DNA of 64,000 bases from Parafrankia sp. EUN1f (GTDB lineage: Bacteria; Actinomycetota; Actinomycetes; Frankiales; Frankiaceae), in the NCBI RefSeq assembly GCF_000177675.1, contig NZ_ADGX01000018.1, forward strand, positions 1 to 64,000. Reading direction: 5' to 3'. The notes under the pieces were generated by a model that was not told the DNA's origin, made no database searches, and worked only from the letters and a program-made list of their open reading frames with translations. A program made the position numbers and the translations under genes. Shown here piece by piece: positions 1-9,405 of the stretch; within the stretch, counting starts at the first letter, position 1; every line of letters begins with the position of its first letter.

Positions 1-292
1 CGAGGTAGATGCAGAAGCCAGGGCACTGCTCGGCGGCGTCACGGACCTCCGTGAGCAGCGGCAGCGGCACGACCACGTGGGTGCCGGGCTCGCTCTGCAG
101 CTCGCCGTCGGCGTTCTTCACGTAGGCGAGGCCGTCGATGTCGAACTCGAACACGGAGGGTGCATACTGGACGCACAGACCGTCGCCGGTGCAGGAGTCC
201 TGGTCGATGCGGACCCGGAGGTCGGGCGAGAGGTCGGGCGAATCGCCCGGGTTCACTGGTGTTGCCACAGAGCTCCGATCTTCTGTCACCAT
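1..292 (-). CDS. ferredoxin, 3Fe-4S type (partial, C-terminus beyond window)
   Basis: The minus strand reads about 97 residues from an ATG at 292 (a GTG follows at 289). After a low-complexity lead of about 28 residues comes a small ferredoxin fold: RIDQDSCTGDGLCVQYAP, an acidic stretch ending in VFEFDIDGLAYV, then AAEQCPGFCIYL at the window edge. The Cys spacing (C-x5-C, then a distal CP) is that of single 3Fe-4S/4Fe-4S actinobacterial ferredoxins that pass electrons to P450s and other oxygenases. It is divergent from arc, with about 120 bp between the starts. Ferredoxin genes often lie next to the actinobacterial proteasome locus, which supports the call. The redox partner is not visible. 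The last residues and stop lie outside the window. Confidence 0.8.
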   Translation of the reverse strand, partial: MVTEDRSSVATPVNPGDSPDLSPDLRVRIDQDSCTGDGLCVQYAPSVFEFDIDGLAYVKNADGELQSEPGTHVVVPLPLLTEVRDAAEQCPGFCIYL

Positions 293-412
293 GGCACCGT
301 AACCCGCTGTTTACGGCAAAGCCGCGTCGTACTCGTGCGACAGGCCTGCCAGCGGCTGTGACAACGGTAGTGTTGGTTGCGTCCCGGTCGGCACGGGGGA
401 GGTGGAGGCGCG

Positions 413-2218
413 GTGTCCGGTCCCCGTTCGGGCTCTGGCTCCGGTGGGAGCACGGGTCGTCCTGGTGACGCCGATTCGCAACGGTCGGTGTCCGAGAAGG
501 AAGTACACGAACTCACGACTCAGGTCACCTTCCTGGAGGAAGAAGTGGCCATGCTGCGGCGAAGGCTGTCTGAATCGCCTCGACAGGTACGTGTCCTGGA
601 GGAGCGGCTTGCCCAGATACAGGCGGAGCTACAGACCGCCACTGGGCAGAACGACAGGCTTGTCGCGACCCTGCGGGAGGCACGTGACCAGATCATCTCA
701 CTGAAGGAGGAGGTCGACCGGCTCGCGCAACCGCCGAGCGGGTACGGCGTCTTCGTTCATGGATACGACGACGGCACGGTCGACGTGTTCACGCAGGGCC
801 GAAAGCTCCGCGTGACGGTGTCGCCGAACGTCGACGTCAAGCTCCTGCAGCCCGGTCAGGAGGTCATGCTCAACGAGGCGCTCAACGTCGTGGAGATCCG
901 CGCGTTCGAGCGGCAGGGCGAGATCGTCCTGCTCAAGGAGGTCCTCGAGAGCGGTGACCGGGCTCTGGTGATCGGCCATACCGACGAGGAACGGGTCGTC
1001 ATGCTGGCCCAGCCCCTCCTGGACGGGCCGATCCGAGCGGGCGACTCGCTTCTCATCGAGCCCCGGTCGGGCTTCGCCTTCGAGCGGATCCCGAAGTCCG
1101 AGGTCGAGGAGCTCGTCCTGGAAGAGGTGCCCGACATCGGGTACGAGCAGATCGGTGGGCTCAAGGGTCAGATCGAGTCGATCCGCGACGCCGTCGAGCT
1201 GCCGTTCCTCTACAAGGACCTGTTCCTGGAGCATCAGCTCAAGCCGCCGAAGGGTGTGCTGCTCTACGGCCCACCCGGCTGCGGCAAGACGCTGATCGCC
1301 AAGGCGGTGGCGAACTCCCTGGCCAAGAAGGTCGAGGCGCAGACAGGCCAGGGCTCCGGCCGGGCCTTCTTCCTCAACATCAAGGGTCCGGAGCTGCTCA
1401 ACAAGTACGTCGGTGAGACCGAGCGGCAGATCCGGCTGGTGTTCCAGCGGGCGCGTGAGAAGGCGTCCGAGGGGATGCCGGTGATCGTGTTCTTCGACGA
1501 GATGGACTCGATCTTCCGGACCCGTGGCTCGGGTGTCTCCTCGGACGTGGAGAACACGATCGTTCCGCAGCTGCTCAGCGAGATCGACGGCGTCGAGCAG
1601 CTGGAGAACGTGATCGTGATCGGCGCGTCCAACCGGGAGGACATGATCGACCCGGCGATCCTGCGGCCGGGCCGGCTGGACGTGAAGATCAAGGTGGAGC
1701 GCCCCGACGCCGAGGCGGCCAAGGACATCTTCGCCAAGTACGTCCTGCCCGAGCTCCCGCTGCACGCCGACGATCTCGCCGAGCACGGAGGCAATCGCGA
1801 GGCGACCTGCCAGGGCATGATCCAGCGGGTCGTCGAGCGGATGTACGCCGAGAGCGAGGAGAACCGGTTCCTCGAGGTCACCTACGCCAACGGTGACAAG
1901 GAGGTCCTGTACTTCAAGGACTTCAACTCGGGTGCCATGATCGAGAACATCGTCGCTCGGGCGAAGAAGATGGCGGTGAAGGACCTCATCGAGAGCAACG
2001 TCCGGGGCCTGCGCATGCAGCACCTGCTGTCGGCGTGCCTGGATGAGTTCAAGGAGAACGAGGACCTGCCCAACACCACGAACCCGGACGACTGGGCCCG
2101 GATCTCCGGCAAGAAGGGCGAGCGGATCGTCTACATCCGCACGCTCGTCACCGGGACGAAGGGCACCGAGGCCGGGCGCTCCATCGACACCGTGGCGAAC
2201 ACCGGCCAGTACCTGTAG
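413..2218 (+). CDS. arc: proteasome-associated AAA ATPase ARC/Mpa
   Basis: Ring-shaped unfoldase that recognises pupylated proteins and threads them into the 20S proteasome. With the GTG start at 413 (preceded by GGGAGGTGGAGG) the protein is 601 residues, close to mycobacterial Mpa (609). A TTG at 377 is open but has no ribosome site. A coiled coil at about residues 27-100 binds Pup, tandem OB domains follow to about 240, and the AAA module carries Walker A GPPGCGKT (about 286) and Walker [10 protein letters not shown] (about 361). The chain ends GQYL, the C-terminal motif that docks into the PrcA ring and opens its gate. First gene of the locus on this strand, followed by dop after 552 bp. 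Confidence 0.97.
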   Translation: MSGPRSGSGSGGSTGRPGDADSQRSVSEKEVHELTTQVTFLEEEVAMLRRRLSESPRQVRVLEERLAQIQAELQTATGQNDRLVATLREARDQIISLKEEVDRLAQPPSGYGVFVHGYDDGTVDVFTQGRKLRVTVSPNVDVKLLQPGQEVMLNEALNVVEIRAFERQGEIVLLKEVLESGDRALVIGHTDEERVVMLAQPLLDGPIRAGDSLLIEPRSGFAFERIPKSEVEELVLEEVPDIGYEQIGGLKGQIESIRDAVELPFLYKDLFLEHQLKPPKGVLLYGPPGCGKTLIAKAVANSLAKKVEAQTGQGSGRAFFLNIKGPELLNKYVGETERQIRLVFQRAREKASEGMPVIVFFDEMDSIFRTRGSGVSSDVENTIVPQLLSEIDGVEQLENVIVIGASNREDMIDPAILRPGRLDVKIKVERPDAEAAKDIFAKYVLPELPLHADDLAEHGGNREATCQGMIQRVVERMYAESEENRFLEVTYANGDKEVLYFKDFNSGAMIENIVARAKKMAVKDLIESNVRGLRMQHLLSACLDEFKENEDLPNTTNPDDWARISGKKGERIVYIRTLVTGTKGTEAGRSIDTVANTGQYL

Positions 2219-2420
2219 GTCGGATGAGCAGGTGGGTGCGGGCCGGTGGCGGGCCCGTACCGGTAGGGCACGCGCGGCGGCCGTCTCGCTAGGCGAGGCG
2301 GCCGCCGCCGCTTTGGTTCAGCCCGCCTGCGCGGCGACCCGCTGGAGATCCCGTGCCGCCACACGGCGCGCCAGCAATTCGCGCCAATGGGGCACAGGGC
2401 ACCGAGTCGCTTGGCGGTCC

Positions 2421-2472
2421 GCAAGAAGTGCGGATTTCGGTTGCTGCAGCAGCCAAGATCCTCACTTCTTGC
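2421..2472. repeat. long palindromic hairpin, possible MITE/REP-like element
   Basis: GCAAGAAGTG (2421-2430) is the exact reverse complement of CACTTCTTGC (2463-2472). Between them GGAT pairs with ATCC and GGTTGCTG with CAGCAGCC at the centre, giving a nearly continuous 52-nt hairpin. Weaker outer arms (AATTCGCGC..GGCACAGG at about 2376-2398, and the complementary CCTGTGCC..GCGCGAAATT at about 2562-2579) enclose it. It could be a mobile palindromic element, a terminator for arc or an RNA structure. Confidence 0.6.
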
Positions 2473-2586
2473 TCGAGGGCGGCGGCGGCAACGGCGGCCC
2501 GAAGCTCGGGGGACTCTGCCTACATGCTCCCGGAGCCGGCTGACGATTCGCGCCGTCGGCGCCTGTGCCGCGCGAAATTCAAGATA

Positions 2587-2601
2587 GTCAACGATGTTGA
2601 C
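2587..2601. promoter_or_regulatory. 15-bp palindrome upstream of dop
   Basis: GTCAAC-gat-GTTGAC is a perfect inverted repeat about 170 bp before the dop start. Its size suits a dimeric repressor site; no regulator is identified. Confidence 0.35.
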
Positions 2602-2770
2602 GTGCGGCCGCGTCCAAAAACGATCATGGAAATTCATGCTGCTGTCCGTGGGTTCCGGACCCCGCGAAGACCACACTTCCGTCGCCGGGGACGTTCCGGG
2701 CGGACGGGTCGGAACGACCAAGGGCGCCGTCCGGCCGCCCAGGTGGCTCCTCAGCACCTACGCTTGCAGG

Positions 2771-4288
2771 GTGAGCGTGCGCCGGATCATGGGGATCGAG
2801 ACCGAATACGGCGTGTCCGTGCCCGGTCAACCCAACACAAACCAGATGCTGGCCTCGTCGTTGGTGGTGAACTCGTACGCCAACAGAGCCGCGACCGGGG
2901 GCAGTCGTGCCAGGTGGGACTTCGAGGAGGAGTCGCCACTGCGCGACGCCCGCGGCTTCGAGCTGCCCAGGGAGCCCGCGGTCGATCCGAGCGCACCCGC
3001 GAACGAGGATGACCTGGGGCTGGCGAACGTCATCCTGACCAACGGCGCCCGGCTGTACGTCGACCACGCCCACCCGGAGTTCTCGACGCCCGAGGTGACG
3101 AACCCACGCGACATCGTCCTGTGGGACAAGGCCGGCGAGCGGGTGATGGCGGAGGCGGCCCGCCGTGCTCTCGCGGTTCCCGGCACGATGCCGGTCCACC
3201 TGTACAAGAACAACACCGACAACAAGGGTGTCTCGTACGGGTGCCACGAGAACTACCTGATGGCCCGGTCCACCCCCTTCGGGGAGATCGTGCGGCACCT
3301 GACTCCGTTCTTCGTCTCCCGGCAGGTCTTCTGTGGCGCGGGCCGGGTGGGGATCGGCGCGGACGGGCGCGAGGCGGGCTTCCAGATCAGCCAGCGCGCG
3401 GATTTCTTCGAGGTCGAGGTCGGCCTGGAGACCACGCTCAAGCGCCCCATCATCAACACGCGCGACGAGCCGCACGCCGACCCCGAGAAGTACCGGCGCC
3501 TGCATGTGATCATCGGTGACGCCAACATGAGCGAGATCTCCACCTACCTCAAGGTGGGTACGACCTCGCTGGTGCTCGCCATGATCGAGGCGGGCTGGCT
3601 GGAGGTCGACCTGTCGGTGGACGCGCCGGTCGCGACCCTGCGCGCGATCTCCCACGACCCGTCGCTGCGGCACCTGCTGACGCTGCGGGACGGGCGGCGG
3701 ATGACCGCGGTCCAGCTGCAGATGGAGTACTTCGAGCAGGCCCGCAAGTTCGTCGAGGACCGGCAGGGGGCGGACGTCGACGCCCAGACGGCCGATGTGC
3801 TCTCGCGCTGGGAGTCGGTGCTCGCTCGCCTGGAGGTCGACCCGATGTCCTGCTCGCGGGAGCTGGACTGGGTGGCGAAGCTGTCGATCCTGGAGGGCTA
3901 CCGCTCGCGCGACACGCTCGGCTGGGACTCGCCCCGGCTGCAGCTCGTCGACCTGCAGTACCACGACGTCCGGCCGGAGAAGGGCCTCTACAACCGCCTG
4001 GTGGAGCGTGGGCGCTTCAACCTGCTGCTCGGCGAGGATGAGGTCACCAGCGCGATGACGGAGCCTCCCGAGGACACCAGGGCGTTCTTCCGCGGCCGCT
4101 GCCTGGCGAAGTACCCGCAGCAGGTGGCGGCCGCGTCCTGGGATTCGGTCATCTTCGACATCGGCCGGGAATCGCTGCAGCGTGTGCCAACCCTGGAACC
4201 ACTGCGCGGCACCAAGGCCCATGTGGGTGCGTTGCTCGACCGTTGCCGTACCGCTTCCGACCTGGTGGACGCTCTGTCGGGGAACTGA
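2771..4288 (+). CDS. dop: Pup deamidase/depupylase Dop
   Basis: Carboxylate-amine-ligase-fold enzyme that converts the C-terminal Gln of Pup to Glu and cleaves Pup from conjugates. From the GTG at 2771 the protein is 505 residues and begins [14 protein letters not shown], matching the usual Dop N-terminus. The frame is open 59 codons further upstream, but that part is unlike Dop. The nucleotide/metal motif around MGIETEYG and the loop [18 protein letters not shown] (catalytic Asp about residue 98) are present, as is [17 protein letters not shown]. It is paralogous to PafA at 10532 but has the Dop-specific N-terminal insertion (about residues 35-75). Located before pup, as in other actinobacteria. 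Confidence 0.96.
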   Translation: MSVRRIMGIETEYGVSVPGQPNTNQMLASSLVVNSYANRAATGGSRARWDFEEESPLRDARGFELPREPAVDPSAPANEDDLGLANVILTNGARLYVDHAHPEFSTPEVTNPRDIVLWDKAGERVMAEAARRALAVPGTMPVHLYKNNTDNKGVSYGCHENYLMARSTPFGEIVRHLTPFFVSRQVFCGAGRVGIGADGREAGFQISQRADFFEVEVGLETTLKRPIINTRDEPHADPEKYRRLHVIIGDANMSEISTYLKVGTTSLVLAMIEAGWLEVDLSVDAPVATLRAISHDPSLRHLLTLRDGRRMTAVQLQMEYFEQARKFVEDRQGADVDAQTADVLSRWESVLARLEVDPMSCSRELDWVAKLSILEGYRSRDTLGWDSPRLQLVDLQYHDVRPEKGLYNRLVERGRFNLLLGEDEVTSAMTEPPEDTRAFFRGRCLAKYPQQVAAASWDSVIFDIGRESLQRVPTLEPLRGTKAHVGALLDRCRTASDLVDALSGN

Positions 4289-4510
4289 CACCCAACCGTT
4301 CTGGTGGGCGTGTCTCCGGAGGCCTGCAACCGCGAGGCGGCGGTTCATCCGGGGATGGCGGACGGTGCCATGGGTGGTCGGAGTTTTTGCGCCCTCGGCG
4401 GACGAGGCGACGTCGTCGCAGGTTCGTGATGGAGTGGAGCACGCACCGGTCCATCGGAAGTTGTCGGTGGAGCGGGATAGTGTCGCCCCAGGCGATCGAA
4501 GGAGGCTCCC

Positions 4511-4729
4511 ATGGCCCAGAGGGACAGCGGTGGCGGGCAGCAGCACACCAGCCGCCGCACCGACGAGAGTGGCGAGGCCCAGGTCGAGGAATCCGGTGCC
4601 TCGGACCTCAAGGAAAGGCACGAGAAGCTCTCCGAGGACGTCGACTCCCTGCTTGACGAAATCGACGACGTTCTTGAGGAGAACGCCGAGGAGTTCGTGA
4701 AGGGATACGTCCAGAAGGGCGGCCAGTAG
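4511..4729 (+). CDS. pup: prokaryotic ubiquitin-like protein Pup
   Basis: A 72-residue, acidic and mostly disordered tag that is joined by its C-terminus to lysines of target proteins. The C-terminal half ([23 protein letters not shown]) is the helix that pairs with the Arc coiled coil. The chain ends KGYVQKGGQ. The final Gln means it must be deamidated by Dop before PafA can ligate it. The start ATG follows GAAGGAGG with good spacing. It stands 222 bp after dop and 352 bp before prcB, so it may have its own promoter. Confidence 0.97.
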   Translation: MAQRDSGGGQQHTSRRTDESGEAQVEESGASDLKERHEKLSEDVDSLLDEIDDVLEENAEEFVKGYVQKGGQ

Positions 4730-5081
4730 GGTCTGTCGTCCCCGCGGGCGGTCAGGTCGGGCACTCGCCGTGCCCGGCGGGCCGGCCCGCGGAGGGCTGC
4801 GGAGCTTTGACCTGAGCTGCTTTGGTCGGTGCGGCTCCTGCCCTGTGCTGCTTCCGCCCTGCGTTGGCCCACGGTCCGGTTGGTCCCGATGGAGGGTCGG
4901 ATCGGGCCGGGCCGAGTGCCCGGTCTCGATGTGGCCCTGGTGGGACGGAGCGGGGCCACTGCCACTGCGGCCGCCCACCACGCGACCTCACGTGGCATGT
5001 TGTGCGTCACCGGCGGCGGGCTGGGCCAGGGGGCCATCCGACGCTGCCGGGGGGAATGATCGACTATCTGAAGGGGGATGC
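4730..5081. other. pup-prcB intergenic region
   Basis: A 352-bp gap. The prcB frame is open upstream to 4770, but the translation is low-complexity (Arg/Gly/Pro) and unlike PrcB. No clear promoter, hairpin or small gene was found. Confidence 0.5.
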
Positions 5082-5903
5082 GTGCCTGATCCATCGGGAT
5101 TCGGGCGTCTACCGGCTGTGTTCATGACGCCGGGAACGTCGTCGTTCACCGATTTCCTGTCCGTTGCGGCTCCGGAACTGCTTCCGGGCGCCCGCGGTCC
5201 GTTGCCCGCTCCGGTGACCGACGCGGCTCACGGCACCACCATCGTGGCCGTGACCTTTCCCGGTGGTGTGATCATGGCCGGCGACCGCCGTGCCACACAG
5301 GGGCACATGATTGCCCAGCGGGACGTCGAGAAGGTCCACCACGCGGACGAGTTCTCCTGCGTGGGGTACGCCGGCACCGCCGGCGTGGGCGCCGAGCTGA
5401 TCCGCCTGTTCCAGGTGGAGCTGGAGCACTACGAGAAGATCGAGGGCTCCACGCTGAGCCTGGACGCGAAGGCGAACCGGCTCGCGTTCATGGTGAAGGG
5501 CAACCTTCCCATGGCGATGCAGGGCCTCGCGGTCATCCCGCTGTTCGCCGGCTTCGACACCGAGACCGGCCAGGGGCGGATCTTCTCCTACGACGTCGCC
5601 GCGGCGAAGTCCGAGGAGCGCACCTACGAGTCGATCGGGTCGGGTTCGGTCTTCGCCCGCGGCTCGCTCAAGAAGCGCTTCCGCCCGGACCTCAGCGCCG
5701 ACGACGCGGTCCGCATCAGCGTCGAGGCTCTCTACGACGCCGCCGACGACGACTCGGCGACCGGTGGGCCCGACCTCATCCGCAAGCTGTACCCGATCGT
5801 CGCCTCGGTGACCGCGGACGGCTACCGTCGCCTCACCGATGACGAGGTCGGACCGGTGGTCGAGGCGCTCATCGACGCCCGCGCGCAGAACCCAGGAGGC
5901 TGA
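5082..5903 (+). CDS. prcB: 20S proteasome beta subunit PrcB
   Basis: Catalytic subunit of the 20S core. The chosen GTG at 5082 follows AAGGGGG and gives 273 residues. SSFTDFL..APELLPG is the usual propeptide. Autocleavage at HG/TTIVAV would free Thr52 as the N-terminal nucleophile of the mature chain. [14 protein letters not shown] and the SIGSGSVFA and [10 protein letters not shown] segments are family signatures. The stop is one base before the prcA start, so the two subunits are translationally coupled. Confidence 0.97.
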   Translation: MPDPSGFGRLPAVFMTPGTSSFTDFLSVAAPELLPGARGPLPAPVTDAAHGTTIVAVTFPGGVIMAGDRRATQGHMIAQRDVEKVHHADEFSCVGYAGTAGVGAELIRLFQVELEHYEKIEGSTLSLDAKANRLAFMVKGNLPMAMQGLAVIPLFAGFDTETGQGRIFSYDVAAAKSEERTYESIGSGSVFARGSLKKRFRPDLSADDAVRISVEALYDAADDDSATGGPDLIRKLYPIVASVTADGYRRLTDDEVGPVVEALIDARAQNPGG

Positions 5904-5904
5904 C

Positions 5905-6633
5905 GTGACCATGCCGTTCGGCTACGCGAGTCCCGAACAGCAGGTCCGGGACAAGTCCGAGTACGCGCGCAAGGGCATCGCCCGCGGCCGGAGCGTGGTC
6001 GTCCTGACCTACGTGGACGGGATCCTCTTCGTCGCGGAGAACCCGTCCTCGACCCTGCACAAGATCAGCGAGATCTACGACCGCATCGGTTTCGCCGCGG
6101 TCGGCAAGTACAACGAGTTCGAGAACCTCCGCACCGCGGGTATCCGGATCATGGACACGCGGGGCTACATGTACGACCGCCGCGACGTCACCAGCCGGGC
6201 ACTCGCGAACGCCTACGCGCAGACGCTGGGCGCGATCTTCACCGAGAGCATCAAGCCCTACGAGGTCGAGATCGTCGTCGCCGAGGTGGGGGACACCGTC
6301 GCGGCGGACCAGATCTACCGGCTGACCTACGACGGCTCGATCGCGGACGAGCGTGGCTTCATCGCGATCGGTGGGCAGTCCGAGCAGGTGATGACCTCGC
6401 TGCGCGAGCACCACACCGAGGGCCAGCCGCTGGCCACCGCGCTGCGGGTCGCCGTGTCCGCGCTGACCGCCGGTGCCCCTCCGGGAACGGCACAGAACGG
6501 CGAGCGCAGCCTGACGGCGGCCAACCTCGAGGTCGCGATGCTCGACCGCACCCGCAGCCGGCGGCAGTTCAAGCGGATCGCCGGCAGCCAGCTCGAAAGC
6601 CTCCTGGCGGAGTCCGCACCCTCCTCGTCCTGA
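5905..6633 (+). CDS. prcA: 20S proteasome alpha subunit PrcA
   Basis: Forms the outer rings and gate of the core particle and receives the Arc C-terminal tails. The GTG at 5905 (AGGAGG five bases upstream, inside the end of prcB) gives 242 residues; an ATG at 5911 is the alternative. The N-terminal gating segment [24 protein letters not shown] and the [17 protein letters not shown] region match actinobacterial PrcA (about 248 residues). No N-terminal Thr, as expected for a non-catalytic subunit. Ends before a strong bidirectional terminator. Confidence 0.97.
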   Translation: MTMPFGYASPEQQVRDKSEYARKGIARGRSVVVLTYVDGILFVAENPSSTLHKISEIYDRIGFAAVGKYNEFENLRTAGIRIMDTRGYMYDRRDVTSRALANAYAQTLGAIFTESIKPYEVEIVVAEVGDTVAADQIYRLTYDGSIADERGFIAIGGQSEQVMTSLREHHTEGQPLATALRVAVSALTAGAPPGTAQNGERSLTAANLEVAMLDRTRSRRQFKRIAGSQLESLLAESAPSSS

Positions 6634-6652
6634 CACGGGCGGTTCTCTCACC

Positions 6653-6684
6653 GCGCCGTCCCGGGGCCAACCCCGGGACGGCGC
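6653..6684. terminator. bidirectional terminator between prcA and rsgA
   Basis: GCGCCGTCCCGGGG (6653-6666) and its exact reverse complement (6671-6684) form a 14-bp stem around the loop CCAA. It sits 19 bp after prcA and 58 bp after the convergent rsgA stop. No U-run follows, which is usual in high-GC actinobacteria. Confidence 0.85.
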
Positions 6685-6742
6685 CGCGGCTCAGTCGGCC
6701 CTACCGCCGTAGGGGCTCGACTGCTGCACTGTCAGGTCCGGC

Positions 6743-8008
6743 TCACCGATGCCGGCCCTGACGCTCACGGTCGGCGTACAGCCGACGCATCTCCTTATGG
6801 GTGCTCTTCCACCGGGCCCGTTCCTCGGCGGCGAGCCGGGCATCGTGACGGGCCTGCATCCAGGTGCTTTCCCGGTGGAGCTTCCGGTAGCTCGCCAGCC
6901 TTCGACTGGGCAGGGAGCCGTCCTCGACCGCGGCGAGCACCGCGCATCCGGGTTCGGAGCTGTGCTCGCAGTCGGTGAACCGGCAGCCGGACGCAAGCTC
7001 GGTGATCTCGGCGAAGGTCGAGTCGACGCCATCACCGGCCCCCCAGAGCCCGACCCCGCGGATGCCGGGAGTATCGATGAGCACTCCGCCGGCGGGCAGA
7101 GCGATCAGCTCCCGGCGGACGGTGGTGTGCCGGCCCTTCCGGTCGCTGGCCCGTACGGGCCCGACGGCGAGCAGGTCCGTGCCGACGAGGGCGTTGACGA
7201 GGGTGGACTTCCCCACGCCAGAAGGTCCGACGAGCACGGCGGAGCGACCGGCTGGGCCGGGCCCGGCCAGCTCGCCGCGCAGTTCGTCCATGCCGAGTCC
7301 GTCCGCGGCGCTCACGGTGAGGACGTCGACGCCGGGTGCGGCGGCCGCCGCAGCAGGCAGCCATGCCGAGTGGGCGGCCGTTCCGGCGGCAGCCAGGTCG
7401 GCCTTCGTCAGGACGATCAGTGGTCTGGCACCACTCTCCCAGGCCAGTGCGAGCAGCCGTTCCAGCCGGGCCATTCGTGGTGGCTCGGTGAGCGCCGCGA
7501 CGACCAGCACCAGATCGATGTTCGCGGCGAGAGCCTGGCCGGTGGAGCGCCCGCCGGCGGTGGCGCGGACGAGCACGCTGTGCCGGGGGAGTACCTCGAG
7601 GATCACTGCGGCACTGGCCGGGTCATGCGTCGCCGGTCGTCGCGGGCTGGGGGTGCCCAGGGTCACCCAGTCGCCGGTGCACGCAGACAGGAGCGGATCG
7701 ACCGCGACGTCCCGGCCGATCTCGGCCTCGCACGGCCCGTGCTCACTGATCAGGCTGCATCTGCTCCGGTCGCGCCGGACGACCCGGGCCGGTGTCTGAC
7801 CCGCCTGGCGACGGGCCGCGAACGCGGTTTCGTCCTTCTCGGTCCAGCCGTAGCGGCTCAGGAGAGGTCGCGGCGCGCTGGGAGTGACGGTTGCCGGGCC
7901 CGACGGGAGGTCGGCGGAGAAGGCGATCTGCTGGCCGGGAACCAGCGGACGAGCGGGATACCGAGAAGACGATGAATTCAGAGAAGATGACGGATTCTGA
8001 GAAGACAT
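6743..8008 (-). CDS. rsgA: ribosome biogenesis GTPase RsgA
   Basis: Circularly permuted GTPase that checks late 30S assembly. The 421-residue chain has an N-terminal OB-like region (QTPARVVRRDRSRCSLI..GDWVTLG), then the permuted order of motifs: TKAD (G4) before GPSGVGKST (G1) and DTPGIRG (G3). A C-terminal zinc site CRFTDCEHSSEPGC (C-x4-C-x-H-x5-C) follows. The first about 35 residues (MSSQNPSSSLNSSSSRYP) are Ser-rich and may be a mis-assigned extension or a disordered tail. It lies inside the proteasome block on the opposite strand, which is not its usual place. Confidence 0.93.
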   Translation of the reverse strand: MSSQNPSSSLNSSSSRYPARPLVPGQQIAFSADLPSGPATVTPSAPRPLLSRYGWTEKDETAFAARRQAGQTPARVVRRDRSRCSLISEHGPCEAEIGRDVAVDPLLSACTGDWVTLGTPSPRRPATHDPASAAVILEVLPRHSVLVRATAGGRSTGQALAANIDLVLVVAALTEPPRMARLERLLALAWESGARPLIVLTKADLAAAGTAAHSAWLPAAAAAAPGVDVLTVSAADGLGMDELRGELAGPGPAGRSAVLVGPSGVGKSTLVNALVGTDLLAVGPVRASDRKGRHTTVRRELIALPAGGVLIDTPGIRGVGLWGAGDGVDSTFAEITELASGCRFTDCEHSSEPGCAVLAAVEDGSLPSRRLASYRKLHRESTWMQARHDARLAAEERARWKSTHKEMRRLYADRERQGRHR

Positions 8009-8355
8009 GGTGGAGACCTTCGGGATGAGGCCTCCCTGACCCTGCCATGAGTACTCAAAGCCACCCGGCCGGGGCCGACTGGCTGGTCGTGGCGAGGTTC
8101 AGACAGAGGCCCTGCGGATGAGACGGAACGGCTCGTCTGAGGCGGTCGCAGTCCGCGTGGTCATGGCCACCTCTCCCGTGTTCTCCTGCTCGGTCATCTG
8201 CCGCCAGCGGCCGTCCAGCCCGGCGTGATCAGGCGCCGCGGTTCTGGTCGTTCTCGCTCGCGGGATGGGACGTTACCGTGCCGGCGTGGTGGTGCCCACC
8301 GGTTTTCCGCGCCGCCCGCGGGGAGCACCCGCCTGCACGCCGGCACGTGGTCCGC
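8009..8355. other. intergenic region between DLH gene and rsgA
   Basis: Both flanking genes run on the minus strand, so this 347-bp gap should hold the rsgA promoter and the dienelactone hydrolase terminator. The only candidate gene is a 21-codon frame at 8099-8164. No clear hairpin or -35/-10 pair was found. Confidence 0.5.
8099..8164 (-). CDS. possible 21-residue leader peptide upstream of rsgA
   Basis: ATG at 8164 follows GGGAGAGGTGGCC (a fair ribosome site) and encodes MTTRTATASDEPFRLIRRAS plus Val before a stop, 90 bp before rsgA on the same strand. It matches no leader peptide I recognise and could be chance. Confidence 0.25.
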   Translation of the reverse strand: MTTRTATASDEPFRLIRRASV

Positions 8356-9114
8356 TCAGGCCGGGCGCACCCGCTGCTCCAGGAATTTGACCGTCCGCCG
8401 CCAGGCGTCGGCGGCCGCCTCGGGGCGGTGGACGGCCGGCCGGTCGTGGCTGTGGAAGGCGTGGCCGGCGCCCGGGTAGCTGACGAGCTCCGTCGGCTGG
8501 CCCGATCGAGCCGCGGCGACCCGAAGCTCGTTGATGTCGGCGAGCGGGATCAGGGCGTCCTCCTCGCCGTACAGGCCGAGCCAGGGGCCCATCAGCGCCG
8601 GCGCGATGTCGAGCAGCGGGGGTACTCCGGGCCAGGCGGAGGCACTGACCGATCCGCCGTAGAACGACACCGCGGCGGCGAGTGGCCGGCGGCTCGCCGT
8701 GGCCAGCGCCACGGTTCCGCCCATGCAGAAGCCGATGACGGCCGTCTGGGACGGGTCGAGGCCGGCGTCGCTCAGGTGCGCGAGGCAGTCATCCACATCC
8801 GCGTGGATCCCGTCACCGGTGAGCGTGCCCATCTGCGGTATCGCGCCGGCCCAGCCGTCGGTGGGGTCGACCTCGGCGATGCCGTCCCGGTGGTACAGGT
8901 GGGGCGCGATCGCGAGATAGCCCGCATCGGCCAGCTCGTCGCAGACGGACAGCAGGTAGGGGGTGATCCCGCGGGCGTCCTGGATCACCACGATCCCGCC
9001 GCGCGGCGGGTCGTCGGCGGCGGGGGCGGTCACGGTCGCGGGCGTGCGGTCCCGGGCCGCCACCTCGGTTCGCAGATGGTCGTGGGTGTGATTCTCGTTG
9101 GCCTCGGTTGTCAT
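8356..9114 (-). CDS. dienelactone hydrolase family protein
   Basis: Cytosolic alpha/beta hydrolase of 252 residues. The nucleophile elbow is VIGFCMGGT (Cys), the acid is in GEEDALIP and the base in GAGHAFH, i.e. the Cys-Asp-His triad of dienelactone hydrolases. The N-terminal GGIVVIQDARGITPYL is also typical. ATG at 9114 is chosen because GGGGGAAGG lies nine bases upstream; ATG at 9123 lies directly on that site. The true substrate is unknown; many members act on lactones or esters outside the chlorocatechol pathway. Its position inside the proteasome locus does not suggest a proteolytic role. Confidence 0.88.
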   Translation of the reverse strand: MTTEANENHTHDHLRTEVAARDRTPATVTAPAADDPPRGGIVVIQDARGITPYLLSVCDELADAGYLAIAPHLYHRDGIAEVDPTDGWAGAIPQMGTLTGDGIHADVDDCLAHLSDAGLDPSQTAVIGFCMGGTVALATASRRPLAAAVSFYGGSVSASAWPGVPPLLDIAPALMGPWLGLYGEEDALIPLADINELRVAAARSGQPTELVSYPGAGHAFHSHDRPAVHRPEAAADAWRRTVKFLEQRVRPA

Positions 9115-9405
9115 GTCGGCCATCCTTCCCCCGCGTGGGGCAGGGCAGCACCATCCGGGCCGATGTTCCCGCTTCGGTTCCCGCTTCCGCTCCCACCCGG
9201 TTGCGGCCAGGTCGTGGCGGACACCCGCGGCGCGCACCGTTTCCGCCGCGGTGTCGGTGACGCGGGCGATGTGGCCTCCGGTGTGGTCCCGCCCGGACAC
9301 GCCACCCCTGATGCCACCCCACCCGGACGCCCTGACCTGCGGGACGCTGCCCCTGGTCGCCCTCTGTAGGGGAGTGGCCGCCGACGGTGGCTTGGTAGTG
9401 GAGGG

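Larger units (their letters stand above)
2219..2770. other. arc-dop intergenic region with nested inverted repeats
   Basis: This 552-bp gap has no convincing gene; the open frames on both strands are low-complexity or restate the inverted repeat. It holds a long imperfect palindrome (2421-2472) inside weaker outer arms (about 2376-2400 with 2561-2580), and a separate 15-bp palindrome at 2587-2601. The open dop frame extends upstream through 2594, but that extension does not resemble Dop, so dop is started at 2771. A dop promoter is expected here but no clear -35/-10 pair was found; TACGCT at 2759-2764 lies 7 bp before the GTG and could serve a leaderless transcript. Confidence 0.6.

Noticed and set aside
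698-2023. Long open frame (441 codons) antisense to arc
   Set aside because: High-GC codon bias opens antisense frames; the sequence is Leu/Asp/Arg-rich with no domain, and arc on the plus strand is certain.
2131-2757. 208-codon minus-strand frame in the arc-dop gap
   Set aside because: Low-complexity, and its one distinctive stretch is the translated palindrome.
2624-4981. 785-codon frame antisense to dop and pup
   Set aside because: Covers two well-supported genes and has no recognisable domain.
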